Source: JACMQX01 sp044225675
Lineage (GTDB): Bacteria > Pseudomonadota > Gammaproteobacteria > Burkholderiales > Burkholderiaceae_C
Reading direction: 5' to 3'
Assembly (NCBI GenBank): GCA_044225675.1
Contig: JBGAIH010000035.1
Coordinates: forward strand, 1-48,018
Length of the DNA stretch: 48,018 bases
The translations under genes were made by a program, and so were the position numbers. The notes below the pieces were generated by a model that ran no database searches, was not told the origin of the DNA, and saw only the letters and a list, made by a program, of their open reading frames with translations. Each line of letters opens with the position of its first letter. Position 1 is the first letter of the stretch. Positions 1-6,359 of the stretch are shown here, one piece after another.

Positions 1-81
1 GGGGTGCTCACCCACCGCGACGCGCTCGTCACCGCGCTGCATGACGGCAGCGCGCCCCACATCATTGTTCCGGAGGCTTGA
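1..81 (+). CDS. 3' end of an unidentified gene (partial)
   Basis: The first 81 bases read open in frame 1 and end in TGA at 79-81, giving 26 C-terminal residues (GVLTHRDALVTAL then a short tail). High GC at third positions and a stop 5 bases before the next start codon suggest a real gene whose start lies outside the window, in one operon with the dehydrogenase. The GVLTHRD stretch faintly recalls the end of a CBS motif, but this is too short to name. Confidence 0.45.
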   Translation, partial: GVLTHRDALVTALHDGSAPHIIVPEA

Positions 82-86
82 AGGAC

Positions 87-851
87 ATGGACATCCAAGG
101 ACAGGCAGCGCTCGTCACGGGCGGCGCGTCGGGGCTGGGCGAAGCCACCGCGCGCGAACTGGCTCGCCGCGGCGCGAAGGTGGCGGTGCTGGACGTGAAC
201 CTCGCGCTGGCCGAGCAGGTCGCGGCCGAGATCGGCGGCATCGCCTGCGCCTGCGACATCACCAGCGCCGACAGCGCATCGGCCGCGCTGGCCCGGGCGA
301 CGGCCGCCCATGGACCGGCGCGCATCCTCATGAACATCGCGGGCATCGGAACGGCCAAGCGGATCGTCGGCAAGGACGGCAGCGCCGCACCTCTGGAAGA
401 CTTTGCCCGCGTGATCCACGTGAACCTGGTGGGCACCTACAACATGAGCCGGCTGTTCGCGGCGGAGTGCGCCCGGCTCGCGCCGCTGGACGGCGGCGAG
501 CGCGGCGTGATGATGTTCACCGCATCGGTCGCGGCCTTCGATGGCCAGGTCGGCCAGCAGGCCTACAGCGCCTCCAAGGGCGGACTCGTGGGCATGACGC
601 TGCCGATGGCGCGCGACCTTGCGCAGCACGGCATCCGCGTGTGCACGGTGGCGCCCGGCCTGTTCGCCACGCCGCTGATGCGCCAGCTGCCCGAGCCGGT
701 GCAGCAGTCGCTGGCCGCCTCCATTCCTTTCCCGCCGCGCCTGGGCAAGCCCGAGGAGTTCGCCGAGCTGGCCTGCCACATCGTCACCAACGGGCACCTG
801 AACGGCGAAGTCATCCGTCTGGACGGCGCGCTGCGCATGGCGCCACGCTGA
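87..851 (+). CDS. 3-hydroxyacyl-CoA dehydrogenase-like SDR (HSD10 type)
   Basis: A 254-residue short-chain dehydrogenase, cytosolic and probably NAD-dependent. The Rossmann motif TGGASGLG is at residues 11-18 and the catalytic YxxxK is Y160-K164 (YSASK). The segments around VGQQAYSASKGGLVGMTLP and the C-terminal LNGEVIRLDGALRM closely resemble type-2 3-hydroxyacyl-CoA dehydrogenases (HSD17B10 group), which oxidise 3-hydroxyacyl-CoA in fatty-acid or branched-chain acyl-CoA breakdown. The ATG at 87 is chosen because GGAGG at 72-76 lies 10 bases upstream; a TTG at 78 sits too close to it. The exact substrate is not visible. Confidence 0.9.
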   Translation: MDIQGQAALVTGGASGLGEATARELARRGAKVAVLDVNLALAEQVAAEIGGIACACDITSADSASAALARATAAHGPARILMNIAGIGTAKRIVGKDGSAAPLEDFARVIHVNLVGTYNMSRLFAAECARLAPLDGGERGVMMFTASVAAFDGQVGQQAYSASKGGLVGMTLPMARDLAQHGIRVCTVAPGLFATPLMRQLPEPVQQSLAASIPFPPRLGKPEEFAELACHIVTNGHLNGEVIRLDGALRMAPR

Positions 852-945
852 TACGCCGCGCTGCACGGACGAAGCCGCAGGAGCGGCACCCCGATTTCTT
901 CACCGCCCGCCGAGGGCAACACCTTCCTCAAAGGAGACAAGCACC

Positions 946-1935
946 ATGACCACCCGTCGTCACTTCATGCAGACCGCAGGCGCCCTGGCCGCCTCGGGCG
1001 CCTTCCCCCTGGCCGCGTTCGCGCAGGCGCTGGAGGCCGTCAAGATCATCAACGGCTTCCCGGCAGGCGGCACGGCCGACTCCACCAGCCGGCGCGTGGC
1101 CGAGAAGCTCGGCGGCACGGCCTACTCGAAGAACGCCGGCGTGGTCGAGAACAAGCCGGGCGCCGGTGGCCGCATCGCCTGCGAGACGGTCAAGGCCGCG
1201 GCACCGGACGGCGCCACGCTGCTGCTCACGCCGTATTCGTGCATGTCGATCTATCCGCACATCTACAGCAAGATGACCTATGACCCGTTCAAGGACTTCG
1301 TGCCGGTGTCCATGGGTGCGGTCATGACCCATTGCCTGGCTGTCGGCCCGATGGTGCCGGCCAGCGTCAAGACGGTGAAGGACTACCTGGCCTGGGCCAA
1401 GGCCAACCCCAAGGACGCGAGTTACGGCTCGCCGGCCGCCGGCTCGACGCCGCACTTCCTGGTGGCCCTGCTGGGCCTGAACAACGGGGTCGACCTCAAG
1501 CACGTGGCCTACCGCGGCTCGCTGCCTGCCGTGGCCGACCTGATCGGCGGGCAGCTGGCCTCCACCTCGACACCGACCGGCGATGCGCTGGCCAATCACA
1601 AGGCCGGCAAGATCCGCATCCTGGCCACCTCGGGCGCCAAGCGCACGCCCTTCACGCCCGAAGTGCCCACCTATGCCGAGCAGGGCTTCGGCGAGCTGAC
1701 GACCGAAGAGTGGTTCGGCTTCTATGCGCCCGCGCGCACGCCGGCCAACGTGGTGGCCAATGCCAATGCCGCGATCAACGCGGCCCTCAAGGACAAGGCC
1801 GTGATCGACTCCCTCGGCGTGATGGGCCTGGTGGCCCAGGGCTCCACGGCTGCGGACATGGACAAGAGCCAGAAGGACGAGTTCACGCGCTGGGGCCCGC
1901 TGGTCAAGAAGATCGGATTCACCGCCGAGTCCTGA
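946..1935 (+). CDS. Bug-family (TTT) periplasmic solute receptor
   Basis: A 329-residue extracytoplasmic binding protein of the Bug/TctC family. An N-terminal export signal (TRRHFMQTAGALAASG, cleavage near AFAQA, about residue 26) precedes the typical KIINGFPAGGTADSTSR segment. AAGGAGA lies just upstream of the ATG. Bug receptors bind small carboxylates for tripartite tricarboxylate transporters; burkholderiales carry many as orphans without TctAB membrane partners, and none are seen here. It follows the HSD10-like SDR by 94 bases on the same strand and may share its transcript. The ligand cannot be told from sequence. Confidence 0.9.
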   Translation: MTTRRHFMQTAGALAASGAFPLAAFAQALEAVKIINGFPAGGTADSTSRRVAEKLGGTAYSKNAGVVENKPGAGGRIACETVKAAAPDGATLLLTPYSCMSIYPHIYSKMTYDPFKDFVPVSMGAVMTHCLAVGPMVPASVKTVKDYLAWAKANPKDASYGSPAAGSTPHFLVALLGLNNGVDLKHVAYRGSLPAVADLIGGQLASTSTPTGDALANHKAGKIRILATSGAKRTPFTPEVPTYAEQGFGELTTEEWFGFYAPARTPANVVANANAAINAALKDKAVIDSLGVMGLVAQGSTAADMDKSQKDEFTRWGPLVKKIGFTAES

Positions 1936-2015
1936 TCCGGCCCGCCCGGGCGGGGTGCGAGCCGCTATGCTTGTGCGCTTCACCCCGTCACAGCATCCAG
2001 CCTTCGCACCCCGCC

Positions 2016-2480
2016 ATGCCCCGCAAGCCCCTCGAACCCGCTGCCGTCGAACAGGTCGACTCCACCTACCTGGAGAGCCTGGTCGGCTACAACGCGCGCC
2101 GCGCGGCGCTGTCGGTGATCGAGGTGTTCCTGGAGCGCATGGCGGTCTACGGACTCAAGCCGGTGGACTTCTCGGTGCTGTCGCTCATCACGCACAACCC
2201 GGGCATCACCTCGCGCCAGCTGTGCGGCGCGCTCAGCATCCTGCCGCCCAACCTGGTGGGCATGATCAACGCGCTGGAAAAGCGCGAGCTGATCCTGCGG
2301 CTGCCCCACCCGCGTGACGGCCGGGCCATGGGCCTGCATCTGACGCCCGCGGGCCACAAGCTCATGCGCAACGCCGAGAAGACCGCCGCCGAGCTGGAAG
2401 ACGCGGCCACCGCCAGCCTGAGCGCCGCCGAGCGCAAGACGCTGATCCGGCTGCTGCAGAAGGTCTACCAGACGCCTTGA
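2016..2480 (+). CDS. MarR-family transcriptional regulator
   Basis: A 154-residue winged-helix protein. A helical N-terminus (YNARRAALSVIEVFLERM) is followed by the DNA-binding segment ITSRQLCGALSILPPNLVGMINALEKREL and the wing LPHPRDGRAMGLHLTPAG, the usual MarR pattern of recognition helix and DxR wing. MarR proteins are dimeric repressors relieved by small aromatic or acyl ligands. It lies 80 bases downstream of the Bug receptor on the same strand, so it may control the SDR-Bug genes. The ATG at 2016 gives a normal family length; no strong ribosome binding site precedes it. Confidence 0.85.
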   Translation: MPRKPLEPAAVEQVDSTYLESLVGYNARRAALSVIEVFLERMAVYGLKPVDFSVLSLITHNPGITSRQLCGALSILPPNLVGMINALEKRELILRLPHPRDGRAMGLHLTPAGHKLMRNAEKTAAELEDAATASLSAAERKTLIRLLQKVYQTP

Positions 2481-2557
2481 CTGCGCCGCAGCCGTGCGCG
2501 CTCCTGCGCGTCGCACCGGGTCGCGCGGACCTGCCCCTCCGGCGACACGGATTGCTA

Positions 2558-2586
2558 TTGTTTGTGTAGCGCAACCTGCTTACACT
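2558..2586 (+). promoter_or_regulatory. Putative sigma-70 promoter for the HxlR-FAH pair
   Basis: TTGTTT (2558-2563) and TACACT (2581-2586) are separated by 17 bases, about 80 bases upstream of the HxlR-like start. The surrounding 2540-2640 stretch is clearly less GC-rich than its neighbours. This is a pattern match only. Confidence 0.4.
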
Positions 2587-2665
2587 GCTATCCCGCCGAT
2601 TCGACGCGGACAAGCAAAACAACTCAACAGACAGGCAGGATCAGGCAGCCGTGAGGAGCGAGCGA

Positions 2666-2986
2666 ATGAGTGCGAAGGACAACGCGGCGGTCAACCAGCT
2701 GTTCGAATTGCTGGAAGCCCGGTACGCACTGCGCGTGATGTGGGCGCTGCGCGACGGCCACCCGCAGACCTTCCGGCTGCTGCAGGACAGCGTCGGCGGC
2801 ATCACGCCCAACACGCTCAACACCCGGATCAAGGAACTGCGCGAGGCCGGCCTCATGACGCACGGCCCCGACGGCTACATCGTCACCCCCACAGGCACCG
2901 ACATGCTCAAGCGCGTTGCCGACCTGCAGGCCTTCTCGGCCCGCTGGATCCAGACCCAAGCCAGAAAGAAGCAAGCCTCATCGTGA
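2666..2986 (+). CDS. Small HxlR-like winged-helix regulator
   Basis: A 106-residue protein whose core (LFELLEARYALRVMWALRDGHPQTFRLLQ, then ITPNTLNTRIKELREAGLM and a YIVTPTG wing) matches HxlR/MarR-like winged helices: a helix, the recognition helix with TLNTRIKEL, and a beta-wing. The Cys near the N-terminus common in redox-sensing HxlR proteins is absent. The ATG at 2666 has GAGGAG at 2653-2658 seven bases upstream; a GTG at 2651 lacks such a site. Its stop overlaps the GTG start of the FAH-family gene by four bases, so the two are translationally coupled and it probably senses a metabolite of that enzyme. Confidence 0.75.
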   Translation: MSAKDNAAVNQLFELLEARYALRVMWALRDGHPQTFRLLQDSVGGITPNTLNTRIKELREAGLMTHGPDGYIVTPTGTDMLKRVADLQAFSARWIQTQARKKQASS

Positions 2987-4158
2987 ACACGCATCTCACC
3001 CTCCCCCAATCCCTGCCGGCCGACGCCTCCTCCGCCATCCTGATCGGCCGCATCCACGTGGAAGGCACCGGTCCGGTGCTGGTCCGCATCATGGACGATG
3101 CGATCTTCGACCTGTCGCATCTGGCGGCCACCTGCAGCGAGCTTCTGGAGCTGGCCGATCCGGTCGGCACCCTGCGCGAATGGGGCGGCCCGCGCATCGC
3201 CGGCACGGCCGAAGTCCTGGCCAATTCGGCGCACGATGCGCGCGATCCGGCGACGCCCTGGTTCCTCGCGCCCTGCGACCTGCAGGCGCTCAAGGCAGCG
3301 GGCGTTACGTTCGTGGCCAGCATGCTCGAGCGCGTCATCGAGGAGCAGGCGCGCGGCGATGCTGCCAAGGCCGAGTCGGTGCGCAAGGCCGTGGTCGCCG
3401 TGATCGGCAACAACCTGGCGAGCGTGAAGCCCGGCTCCCCCGAGGCCATGAAGCTCAAGGAGGTGCTGGTGGCCCAGGGCGTGTGGTCCCAGTACCTGGA
3501 GGTGGGCATCGGCCCGGATGCGGAAATCTTCACCAAGTCGCAGCCGATGAGCGCCGTCGGCACCGGCTCGGAGGTCGGCATCCATCCACGCAGCGTCTGG
3601 AACAACCCCGAACCCGAGGTCGTGCTGGCGGTCAATTCGCGCGGCGAGGTCAAGGGCGCGGCGCTCGGCAACGACGTCAACCTGCGCGACTTCGAGGGCC
3701 GCAGCGCGCTGCTGCTGGGCAAGGCCAAGGACAACAATGCCTCCTGCGCGATCGGACCCTTCATCCGGCTGTTCGACGAGCACTTCGGCATCGACGACGT
3801 GCGCCGCTGCGACCTGGCCATGAAGGTCACGGGGCCCGAAGGCTTCGTGATGGAAGGCGCCAGCTCGCTGTCGAAGATCAGCCGCGACCCGCTCGACCTG
3901 GTGGGTCAGGCCATCGGCGCCAACCACCAGTACCCTGACGGCTTCATGCTGTTCCTGGGCACGATGTTCGCGCCCACGCAGGACCGGCACGGCCCGGGCC
4001 AGGGCTTCACCCATGTGGTCGGCGACGTGGTGACGGTCTCCACGCCGCGCCTGGGCACGCTGGTCAACCGCGTCAACACGACCGACCAGGTCGCGCCCTG
4101 GACCTTCGGCACGGGCGCCCTGATGCGCAATCTGGCCGGCCGGGGGCTGCTGCGCTAG
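2983..4158 (+). CDS. FAH-family hydrolase, XylX-like 2-keto-3-deoxy-sugar-acid dehydratase
   Basis: A 391-residue fumarylacetoacetate-hydrolase-fold protein. The C-terminal half holds the FAH core: PEPEVVLAVNSRGEVKGAALGNDVNLRDFEGRS with acidic metal ligands, then LGKAKDNNASCAIGPFI. The length and this segment resemble Caulobacter-type XylX dehydratases, which convert 2-keto-3-deoxy-pentonates to 2-oxoglutarate semialdehyde; other FAH enzymes (hydrolases, decarboxylases) stay possible. The start is a GTG at 2983 inside the GTGA overlap with the HxlR-like gene. No other pentonate-pathway gene lies nearby, so the pathway role is inference. Confidence 0.75.
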   Translation: MNTHLTLPQSLPADASSAILIGRIHVEGTGPVLVRIMDDAIFDLSHLAATCSELLELADPVGTLREWGGPRIAGTAEVLANSAHDARDPATPWFLAPCDLQALKAAGVTFVASMLERVIEEQARGDAAKAESVRKAVVAVIGNNLASVKPGSPEAMKLKEVLVAQGVWSQYLEVGIGPDAEIFTKSQPMSAVGTGSEVGIHPRSVWNNPEPEVVLAVNSRGEVKGAALGNDVNLRDFEGRSALLLGKAKDNNASCAIGPFIRLFDEHFGIDDVRRCDLAMKVTGPEGFVMEGASSLSKISRDPLDLVGQAIGANHQYPDGFMLFLGTMFAPTQDRHGPGQGFTHVVGDVVTVSTPRLGTLVNRVNTTDQVAPWTFGTGALMRNLAGRGLLR

Positions 4159-4163
4159 CTCAC

Positions 4164-4169
4164 TACAAT
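4164..4169 (+). promoter_or_regulatory. Possible -10 box for the FKBP gene
   Basis: TACAAT lies 40 bases upstream of the FKBP start, in the short gap after the FAH-family gene. No convincing -35 box is seen because the upstream DNA is coding. Confidence 0.3.
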
Positions 4170-4209
4170 CGCCGCACTTTCCAACCCAGGACCCATCGAG
4201 GAACCGCCC

Positions 4210-4560
4210 ATGATCACCACCCCTTCCGGCCTCCAGTACGAAGACACCACCGTCGGCGGTGGCGCCGAGGCCAAGTCCGGCCACCACGTGCACGTGCACT
4301 ACACCGGCTGGCTCTACAACGATGGCGTGCAGGGCGCCAAGTTCGACTCAAGCCACGACCGCCGCGACCCGTTCGCGTTCTCCCTGGGCGCCGGCATGGT
4401 GATCAAGGGCTGGGACGAGGGCGTTGCCGGCATGAAGATCGGCGGCAAGCGCACCCTGATCATCCCGCCCCAGCTCGGCTATGGCGCGCGCGGCGCCGGC
4501 GGCGTGATCCCGCCCAACGCGACGCTCAAGTTCGACGTGGAACTGCTAGACGCGCACTGA
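4210..4560 (+). CDS. FKBP-type peptidyl-prolyl cis-trans isomerase
   Basis: A 116-residue single FKBP domain without a signal peptide, so cytosolic. Conserved elements are VHVHYTGWLYNDGVQGAKFDSS (residues 27-48), FSLGAGMVIKGWDEGVAGMKIGGKR with the active-site tryptophan, and the closing IPPNATLKFDVELL. It catalyses prolyl bond isomerisation during folding. The length equals that of a minimal FKBP12-like domain, without the IF domain of SlyD. It is followed by a strong hairpin, so it is probably transcribed alone or as the last gene after the FAH-family gene. Confidence 0.93.
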   Translation: MITTPSGLQYEDTTVGGGAEAKSGHHVHVHYTGWLYNDGVQGAKFDSSHDRRDPFAFSLGAGMVIKGWDEGVAGMKIGGKRTLIIPPQLGYGARGAGGVIPPNATLKFDVELLDAH

Positions 4561-4620
4561 ATCGACGCAGACTGAACCGTCGCGCGCCGAGTCAGCGCCC
4601 ATTCGGCAGCCTCGGGGCTC

Positions 4621-4644
4621 GCCGGTACGGGACCCCGTGCCGGC
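4621..4644 (+). terminator. Hairpin downstream of the FKBP gene
   Basis: GCCGGTACGG (4621-4630) and CCGTGCCGGC (4635-4644) can form a 10-bp stem with one G-U pair and a 4-base loop, 61 bases after the FKBP stop. No T-run follows, so any termination would be imperfect or Rho-assisted. Confidence 0.5.
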
Positions 4645-4688
4645 TCCATCGCACCCCTGTGCGACCCGGCCAATGTGGCGCCCGCTTC

Positions 4689-4709
4689 TGTCATGCAATG
4701 TCATACAAT
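4689..4709 (+). promoter_or_regulatory. Tandem 10-bp operator with -10 box, RHH-PIN promoter
   Basis: TGTCATGCAA (4689-4698) is repeated directly as TGTCATACAA (4699-4708), 9 of 10 bases identical and exactly one turn apart. The second copy contains a TACAAT -10 box (4704-4709), 30 bases before the antitoxin start. Ribbon-helix-helix antitoxins bind closely spaced repeats and repress their own promoter, so this is the likely autoregulatory site (inference). Confidence 0.55.
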
Positions 4710-4739
4710 CGGCGCATCACCGATTCTCAGGAACTTGCC

Positions 4740-5099
4740 ATGCGCGTCAATGCCCGATTCGAAGGAGTGGCCGAAAAGCAGGTCGAATACCTGGCCGCCA
4801 GCACCGGCATGAAGGTGAGCGACGTGCTGCGCGAGAGCGTGGACTTCTACTACCGCCATGTCCGCTCCGGCGGCGGCCAGCTCAAGCACCTCTCGGCCTG
4901 GATCGGCAAGGCTGACAGCGGCCAGAGCGACGTTGCGTCCAACGTCAAGAAGTACCTGGGCGAGAGCCTGGAAGCCAAGCACGCCGCTGCGCCGGCACAG
5001 GCTTCCCTGCGAAAGCCGGCATCGGCTCCCCGCCGGGCGACGGCGTCGCCCCGTCAACGGGCACCTGCAGCCCGCAAACGCCCCGGACCGGCGGCATGA
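4740..5099 (+). CDS. Ribbon-helix-helix antitoxin-like protein
   Basis: A 119-residue protein. Residues 1-42 (RVNARFEG as the DNA-reading strand, then two helices, QVEYLAASTG and KVSDVLRESVDFYYRHV) fit the CopG/Arc ribbon-helix-helix fold. Residues 80-119 form a disordered Ala-Pro-Arg-rich tail, longer and more basic than in most RHH antitoxins; it could contact DNA or the toxin. Its stop overlaps the PIN gene start (ATGA at 5096-5099), the usual antitoxin-first layout. The ATG at 4740 is preferred over in-frame starts upstream because the operator and -10 box lie just before it. Confidence 0.7.
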   Translation: MRVNARFEGVAEKQVEYLAASTGMKVSDVLRESVDFYYRHVRSGGGQLKHLSAWIGKADSGQSDVASNVKKYLGESLEAKHAAAPAQASLRKPASAPRRATASPRQRAPAARKRPGPAA

Positions 5100-5509
5100 T
5101 CATCGTCGACACCGGCTTCCTGTATGCGCTGCTCGACCGGGCCGACGCGTGGCACACCCGGGCCGTGGCCCAGATGGCCACGGTGGAGGAAGGCTGGGTC
5201 ACCACCTGGCCGGTCCTCACCGAAGCCACGCACCTGATCACCCGGCGCCTGGGCAGCCGCTTCGCGCAAAGCCTCATGGACGAGGTGGCCGACGGCGGCA
5301 TCGTGGCCTGGGACATCCCTGGCGAGCAGGTCCACCGCATCCCGACGCTGCTGCAGCGCTACGTCAACCTGCCAATGGACCTGGCCGACGCCTCGCTCGT
5401 GCTGCTGGCCGACTACCTGGGCCACGGCCGCATCCTCACGACGGACCAGCGCGACTTTGGCGCCTACCGCTGGAAGAGCCGGCAGCCGTTCAGGAATCTG
5501 CTGGCCTAG
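5096..5509 (+). CDS. PIN-domain ribonuclease toxin (VapC-like)
   Basis: A 137-residue PIN domain. Acidic metal-binding candidates are D5 (IIVDTGFLYAL), E43 (VLTEATHL), D95 or D98 (MDLADASLV) and D117 (ILTTDQRDF), the full PIN set. PIN toxins are Mg-dependent RNases that cut tRNA or rRNA when freed from the antitoxin. It is coupled by a four-base overlap to the RHH gene upstream. The pairing with an RHH rather than an AbrB antitoxin separates it from the second PIN gene near 42.8 kb. The RNA target is unknown. Confidence 0.85.
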   Translation: MIIVDTGFLYALLDRADAWHTRAVAQMATVEEGWVTTWPVLTEATHLITRRLGSRFAQSLMDEVADGGIVAWDIPGEQVHRIPTLLQRYVNLPMDLADASLVLLADYLGHGRILTTDQRDFGAYRWKSRQPFRNLLA

Positions 5510-5594
5510 CTGCTTTCTCACAACCCCCTGTCCCGCTACGCGCCGGGGTTTCACTCTGCCGCCCGCCGCGCTGCCAAAAAACCCAAGTCCCCGC

Positions 5595-5622
5595 CTTGAA
5601 AAAGGGCATCGCGACCCTAGGT
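5595..5622 (+). promoter_or_regulatory. Sigma-32 heat-shock promoter of grpE
   Basis: CTTGAAA (5595-5601), 13 bases, then CCCTAGGT (5615-5622), close to the RpoH consensus CTTGAAA with CCCCATNT. It lies 35 bases before the grpE start. The agreement with the gene function makes this a strong call. Confidence 0.8.
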
Positions 5623-5657
5623 GCAACGCAACCCTTTCAAAAACCTGTTTTGCAAGC

Positions 5658-6239
5658 ATGACCGACCCCAAAGAAACTGAACAGAATCAAGCACTTGCAG
5701 GCGCTCCGAGCCCCGAGGAACTCGAAGCGGCGCTCGCAGCCAACCAGGCCGATGCGCAGCAGGCCGAAGCCTCCCTGCAGGCCGAGGTGGACGCCCTGAA
5801 AGCCAAGGTGGCCGAGCTGACGGACCAGTTCCTGCGCTCGCAGGCCGACGCTCAGAACATCCGCCGCCGCGCCGACGAAGACATCGCCAAGGCCCGCAAG
5901 TTCGCGGTCGAGTCCTTTGCCGAGAGCCTCCTGCCCGTCACCGACAGCCTCGAAGCCGGACTGGCGATCAAGGAGGCCACGATCGAGCAGGTGCGCGAAG
6001 GCGCCGAAGCCACGCTGCGCCAGCTCAAGAGCGCGCTCGAGCGCCACAAGGTGCTGGAGGTCAACCCGGCCGCCGGCGCCAAGTTCGATCCCCACCAGCA
6101 TCAGGCCATCAGCGTGGTGCCGCTGCCGCCCGAGTCCACCCAGGAGCCCAACACCGTGGTGTCGGTCCTGCAGAAGGGCTACACCATCGCCGAGCGGGTG
6201 CTTCGTCCCGCCCTGGTCACGGTGGCCGCACCCAGGTAA
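5658..6239 (+). CDS. grpE: GrpE nucleotide exchange factor
   Basis: A 193-residue protein that releases ADP from DnaK. An acidic N-terminus with a long coiled coil (about residues 35-85, QAEASLQAEVDALKAKVAELTDQFLRSQADAQNIRRR) is followed by the GrpE beta-wing domain with FDPHQHQAIS and the C-terminal GYTIAERVLRPALVTV signature. The ATG at 5658 gives the normal length. It is the first gene of the grpE-dnaK-dnaJ cluster; dnaK follows after 120 bases with its own promoter signals. Confidence 0.97.
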   Translation: MTDPKETEQNQALAGAPSPEELEAALAANQADAQQAEASLQAEVDALKAKVAELTDQFLRSQADAQNIRRRADEDIAKARKFAVESFAESLLPVTDSLEAGLAIKEATIEQVREGAEATLRQLKSALERHKVLEVNPAAGAKFDPHQHQAISVVPLPPESTQEPNTVVSVLQKGYTIAERVLRPALVTVAAPR

Positions 6240-6251
6240 CTGATCCTGATC

Positions 6252-6291
6252 AAGCTGTGCCGACTTGAAACCGCACAGCTTATCCACAAGT
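6252..6291 (+). promoter_or_regulatory. dnaK sigma-32 promoter inside an inverted repeat
   Basis: CTTGAAA (6264-6270), 13 bases, then CCACAAGT (6284-6291) resembles a sigma-32 promoter for dnaK. The -35 box sits in the 12-base loop of a perfect 9-bp inverted repeat, AAGCTGTGC (6252-6260) and GCACAGCTT (6273-6281). In RNA reading through from grpE the repeat would be a hairpin; in DNA it could be a regulator site. It is not a CIRCE element. Confidence 0.65.
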
Positions 6292-6359
6292 AGTGCACAT
6301 CCGGCCCACAACTTGATCCTGCGGCCGTCCCGTTTTTGAAAATCGAAGGAGAGAACATC

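Noticed and set aside
6240..6359. CIRCE (HrcA) element upstream of dnaK
   Set aside because: The inverted repeat present does not match TTAGCACTC-N9-GAGTGCTAA.
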